A model generated the notes under the pieces. It was not told the origin of the DNA, ran no database searches, and saw only the letters and a list, made by a program, of their open reading frames with translations. Of a stretch of DNA of 64,000 nt, positions 62,614 through 64,000 are shown piece by piece; the first letter of the stretch is position 1, and each line of letters begins with the position of its first letter. The DNA is taken from positions 1-64,000 of the forward strand of contig NZ_JRVC01000033.1 of assembly GCF_000807925.1 (NCBI RefSeq). Direction: 5' to 3'. The position numbers and the translations under genes are program-made. The DNA is from Novosphingobium subterraneum. GTDB taxonomy: Bacteria; Pseudomonadota; Alphaproteobacteria; Sphingomonadales; Sphingomonadaceae.

Positions 62614-63091
62614 CTTTATCGGTCCTTACGGCGGGTTCGTAAGGCGGGTGCAGAACCGCGGTTGGCATTGGACGGGCGGTGGCCGCCGTGGTTTCGGTAT
62701 TGGAAGGGCGCGGCGATGCCGCTGGCGGCAGAAGGACAAGCGGGCGTTGCAGGATCGTAGGGACGATCGGCCAAGCACGCAAAGCGATCAAAGTGCTGCA
62801 AGAACCAAAGCCTGTCGGCAACCGCGAACGTATCCATTGTGCCGCTGATGCCGCATGCATCGTGCGAGACGGGCTCGCAACCCGGGCGCGCAGCATCACG
62901 ATATGGCAAAGGCCATGCCGCATGAATCTGGCGGCCTCCGCGTCGCAGGGTCTTGCGAGCAGCAAGAGCGGGCAGGGGGGCGGAAGTGGCTGGGAGCTGC
63001 GTCGGCGGGACATGACCGCTTTCGGTGGTGTCGAGCGACGCATTTGCTCCCCAAACCTGTTGCGGGGAACCGAGATCATTGCGTTTTGCAC
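62603..63091 (-). CDS. Hypothetical protein between two MarR-like genes (162 aa)
   Basis: Starts MQNAMISVPRNRFGEQMRRS; the middle LLLLARPCDAEAARFMRHGL with later LIALRAWPIVPTILQRPLVL has a plausible alpha/beta look. It overlaps the MarR-like genes on both sides (16 and 11 bases), which supports coupled translation. Another minus frame covers the same DNA (62616-63209), so coding is not certain. Family unknown. Confidence 0.45.
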   Translation of the reverse strand: MQNAMISVPRNRFGEQMRRSTPPKAVMSRRRSSQPLPPPCPLLLLARPCDAEAARFMRHGLCHIVMLRARVASPSRTMHAASAAQWIRSRLPTGFGSCSTLIALRAWPIVPTILQRPLVLLPPAASPRPSNTETTAATARPMPTAVLHPPYEPAVRTDKDGK

Positions 63092-63456
63092 GAATGTGCG
63101 AAAACCCGTCCGAGGTCAGACAAGAGCTGTTCGGTAACCTCGGTTCCGTGCGGTGTAAGTGTGACATGGATCCGTCGCCTGTCGCCCGGATCGGACTCCT
63201 TGGCAACAAGGTCCATCGTTAACAGCGCGTCAAGCCAACCCAGCGAGGTGGTGGGGGCGATTCCGGTCAGCAAGGCTATGTCGCCAAGGCTCAGTGGCAT
63301 GCATCTGTCGCTATTGAGGTACAGTTCGAGCAGAATGCTCCAAGGCGCACTGCCAGGTGGCCCCATTGGCAGAATTGACCGCCTGGAATGCAACGATTCG
63401 CGATAAGCTGTGGCAATTGCGCGCAAATTCACAGGTGGGGGCAGTTCTGGGTTCAT
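63076..63456 (-). CDS. MarR-like winged-helix regulator (paralogue 3)
   Basis: A 126-residue protein: APWSILLELYLNSDRCMPLS, IALLTGIAPTTSLGWLDALL and wing KESDPGDRRRIHVTLTPHG. It shares the PxWxIL-ELY and TTSLxWLD patterns with the other two copies in this window. First gene of a three-gene overlapping unit. Confidence 0.8.
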   Translation of the reverse strand: MNPELPPPVNLRAIATAYRESLHSRRSILPMGPPGSAPWSILLELYLNSDRCMPLSLGDIALLTGIAPTTSLGWLDALLTMDLVAKESDPGDRRRIHVTLTPHGTEVTEQLLSDLGRVFAHSCKTQ

Positions 63457-63657
63457 AGACCTATAACTAAAGTTAGCAGAGCCAATTACAGCTCTCGATG
63501 GACGGTCATCTATCGCGGTGAAGGTTCAAAAGTAAGACCCAAGTTGAACAGTGCCTTCATAGAACGGATTTTATATCAATAGGATACGCGAGTGTGCGCG
63601 GGTGTTACCACTACATTTTGCGGCTGATGTGTGGGACGCGCGAACGCGCGGCGGAGC

Positions 63658-64000
63658 TTACGTTGCGGGCTGCTCAGCAATGTTGGCTGGGAGAGCGATG
63701 CCGACAGCCTTGAAGACGTTGCCCACGTCACCTGTGACGTGCGTGCGTGTGGTAATGGCCTTGCCATCCTTTTCGATGGTGGCCTGCTGGAGACGATCGA
63801 GATCGTTGAGAAGCGGCTGCCATTCGGGCTGGAAGCCCTTGTCCTGGCATAGCCGGGTCAGTTCCTTGGCGAGCGTCAGGGCAAGGAACGAGACGAAGAC
63901 ATGGCCGCGGATCGCGGCATCGGACTGATGGAAGATCGGCCGGGTATCGAAGCTGGCCTTGGCCACGCGGAACAGGGCTTCGACCTGTAGCAGGTCACGA
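63658..64000 (-). CDS. IS1634-type transposase, C-terminal part (runs off the window)
   Basis: The frame is open to the window edge. It reads DLLQVEALFRVAKASFDTRP, IFHQSDAAIRGHVFVSFLAL and TLAKELTRLCQDKGF. The VE-xx-FR-xxK-xxxx-RPI-H pattern holds the last catalytic Glu of IS1634/IS4-type transposases, and the RGHVFVSFLAL segment is characteristic. The stop is at 63658. An IS end should lie at about 63590-63650, but I could not fix it without the other end. Confidence 0.85.
   Translation of the reverse strand, partial: RDLLQVEALFRVAKASFDTRPIFHQSDAAIRGHVFVSFLALTLAKELTRLCQDKGFQPEWQPLLNDLDRLQQATIEKDGKAITTRTHVTGDVGNVFKAVGIALPANIAEQPAT

Noticed and set aside
62616..63209. 197-codon minus-strand frame across the middle gene of the MarR unit
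   Set aside because: It overlaps the first MarR-like gene by more than 130 bases, and the alternative frame 62603-63091 has the tidy overlaps expected in an operon.
1..64000. tRNA or rRNA genes
   Set aside because: I looked for cloverleaf-like T-arm motifs and rRNA blocks and saw none I could support by eye. A tRNA scan would settle it.

Overview
The GC-rich sequence, codon use and gene families (strawberry-notch/DarB-like helicase, ArdC, DUF6927-like protein, a Rep_3-type initiator with iterons, MucR, an 8-strand-type porin) point to an alphaproteobacterium of the Sphingomonadales (Novosphingobium/Sphingobium-like). An iteron origin with repA and parA/parB-like genes near 57-60 kb says the molecule is a plasmid or chromid. 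It also carries genes usually found on the chromosome (rnd-lptC-lptA, NAD salvage) and much gene debris. This assignment is inferred from families; no database was searched.

Layout. 0.2-3.5 kb: an NAD salvage unit (nadV, nadM-Nudix) with a divergent NrtR regulator and palindromes between them. 3.6-4.1 kb: a deletion scar joining the 3' ends of an AraC-type regulator and an AhpD-like gene. 4.2-8.6 kb: a prophage remnant of a frameshifted large phage protein, several tiny membrane-protein genes, and a 75-codon gene cut by a 1,296-bp IS5-type element. 8.8-9.7 kb: a broken Rieske oxygenase. 10-12.3 kb: a class I methyltransferase and small unknown genes. 12.4-16.95 kb: a decaying type II-C CRISPR system with cas9 intact, a recognisable tracrRNA, cas1 ruined, no cas2 and three degenerate repeats. 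17.1-20.2 kb: a porin fragment, an ethylene-receptor-like histidine kinase with its response regulator, and a secreted nuclease.

20.6-43 kb is a plasmid backbone invaded by two recombinase-trio elements. A 6.3-kb Tn554-like element (three tyrosine recombinases, a small TnpC/DUF6262-like protein and its own ardC) sits exactly inside the HEAAH codons of a resident ardC, flanked by CTCGTG on both sides. A 3.7-kb RIT element with 83-bp terminal inverted repeats splits a strawberry-notch/DarB-like methylase-helicase gene. A RES-Xre toxin-antitoxin pair (toxin frameshifted), a large ParB-like protein and an HTH-PIN toxin-antitoxin pair lie between them.

43-56 kb: a HIRAN-like protein, an outer-membrane protein, MucR, an rmlB fragment, a tandem IS1595-type transposase pair whose second member lacks the catalytic residues, rnd-lptC-lptA without lptB, a MarR-like regulator and a CHC2/Toprim protein. 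57-60.4 kb: iterons, repA, parB-like and parA genes and a repeat-rich candidate centromere. 60.8-64 kb: an unknown HTH protein, two more MarR-like paralogues, and an IS1634-type transposase running off the window. The backbone encodes several anti-restriction functions (three ardC copies or parts, the DarB-like gene), and mobile elements have broken most of them. Several frameshifts fall in short homopolymers, so some 'broken' genes could be sequencing errors.
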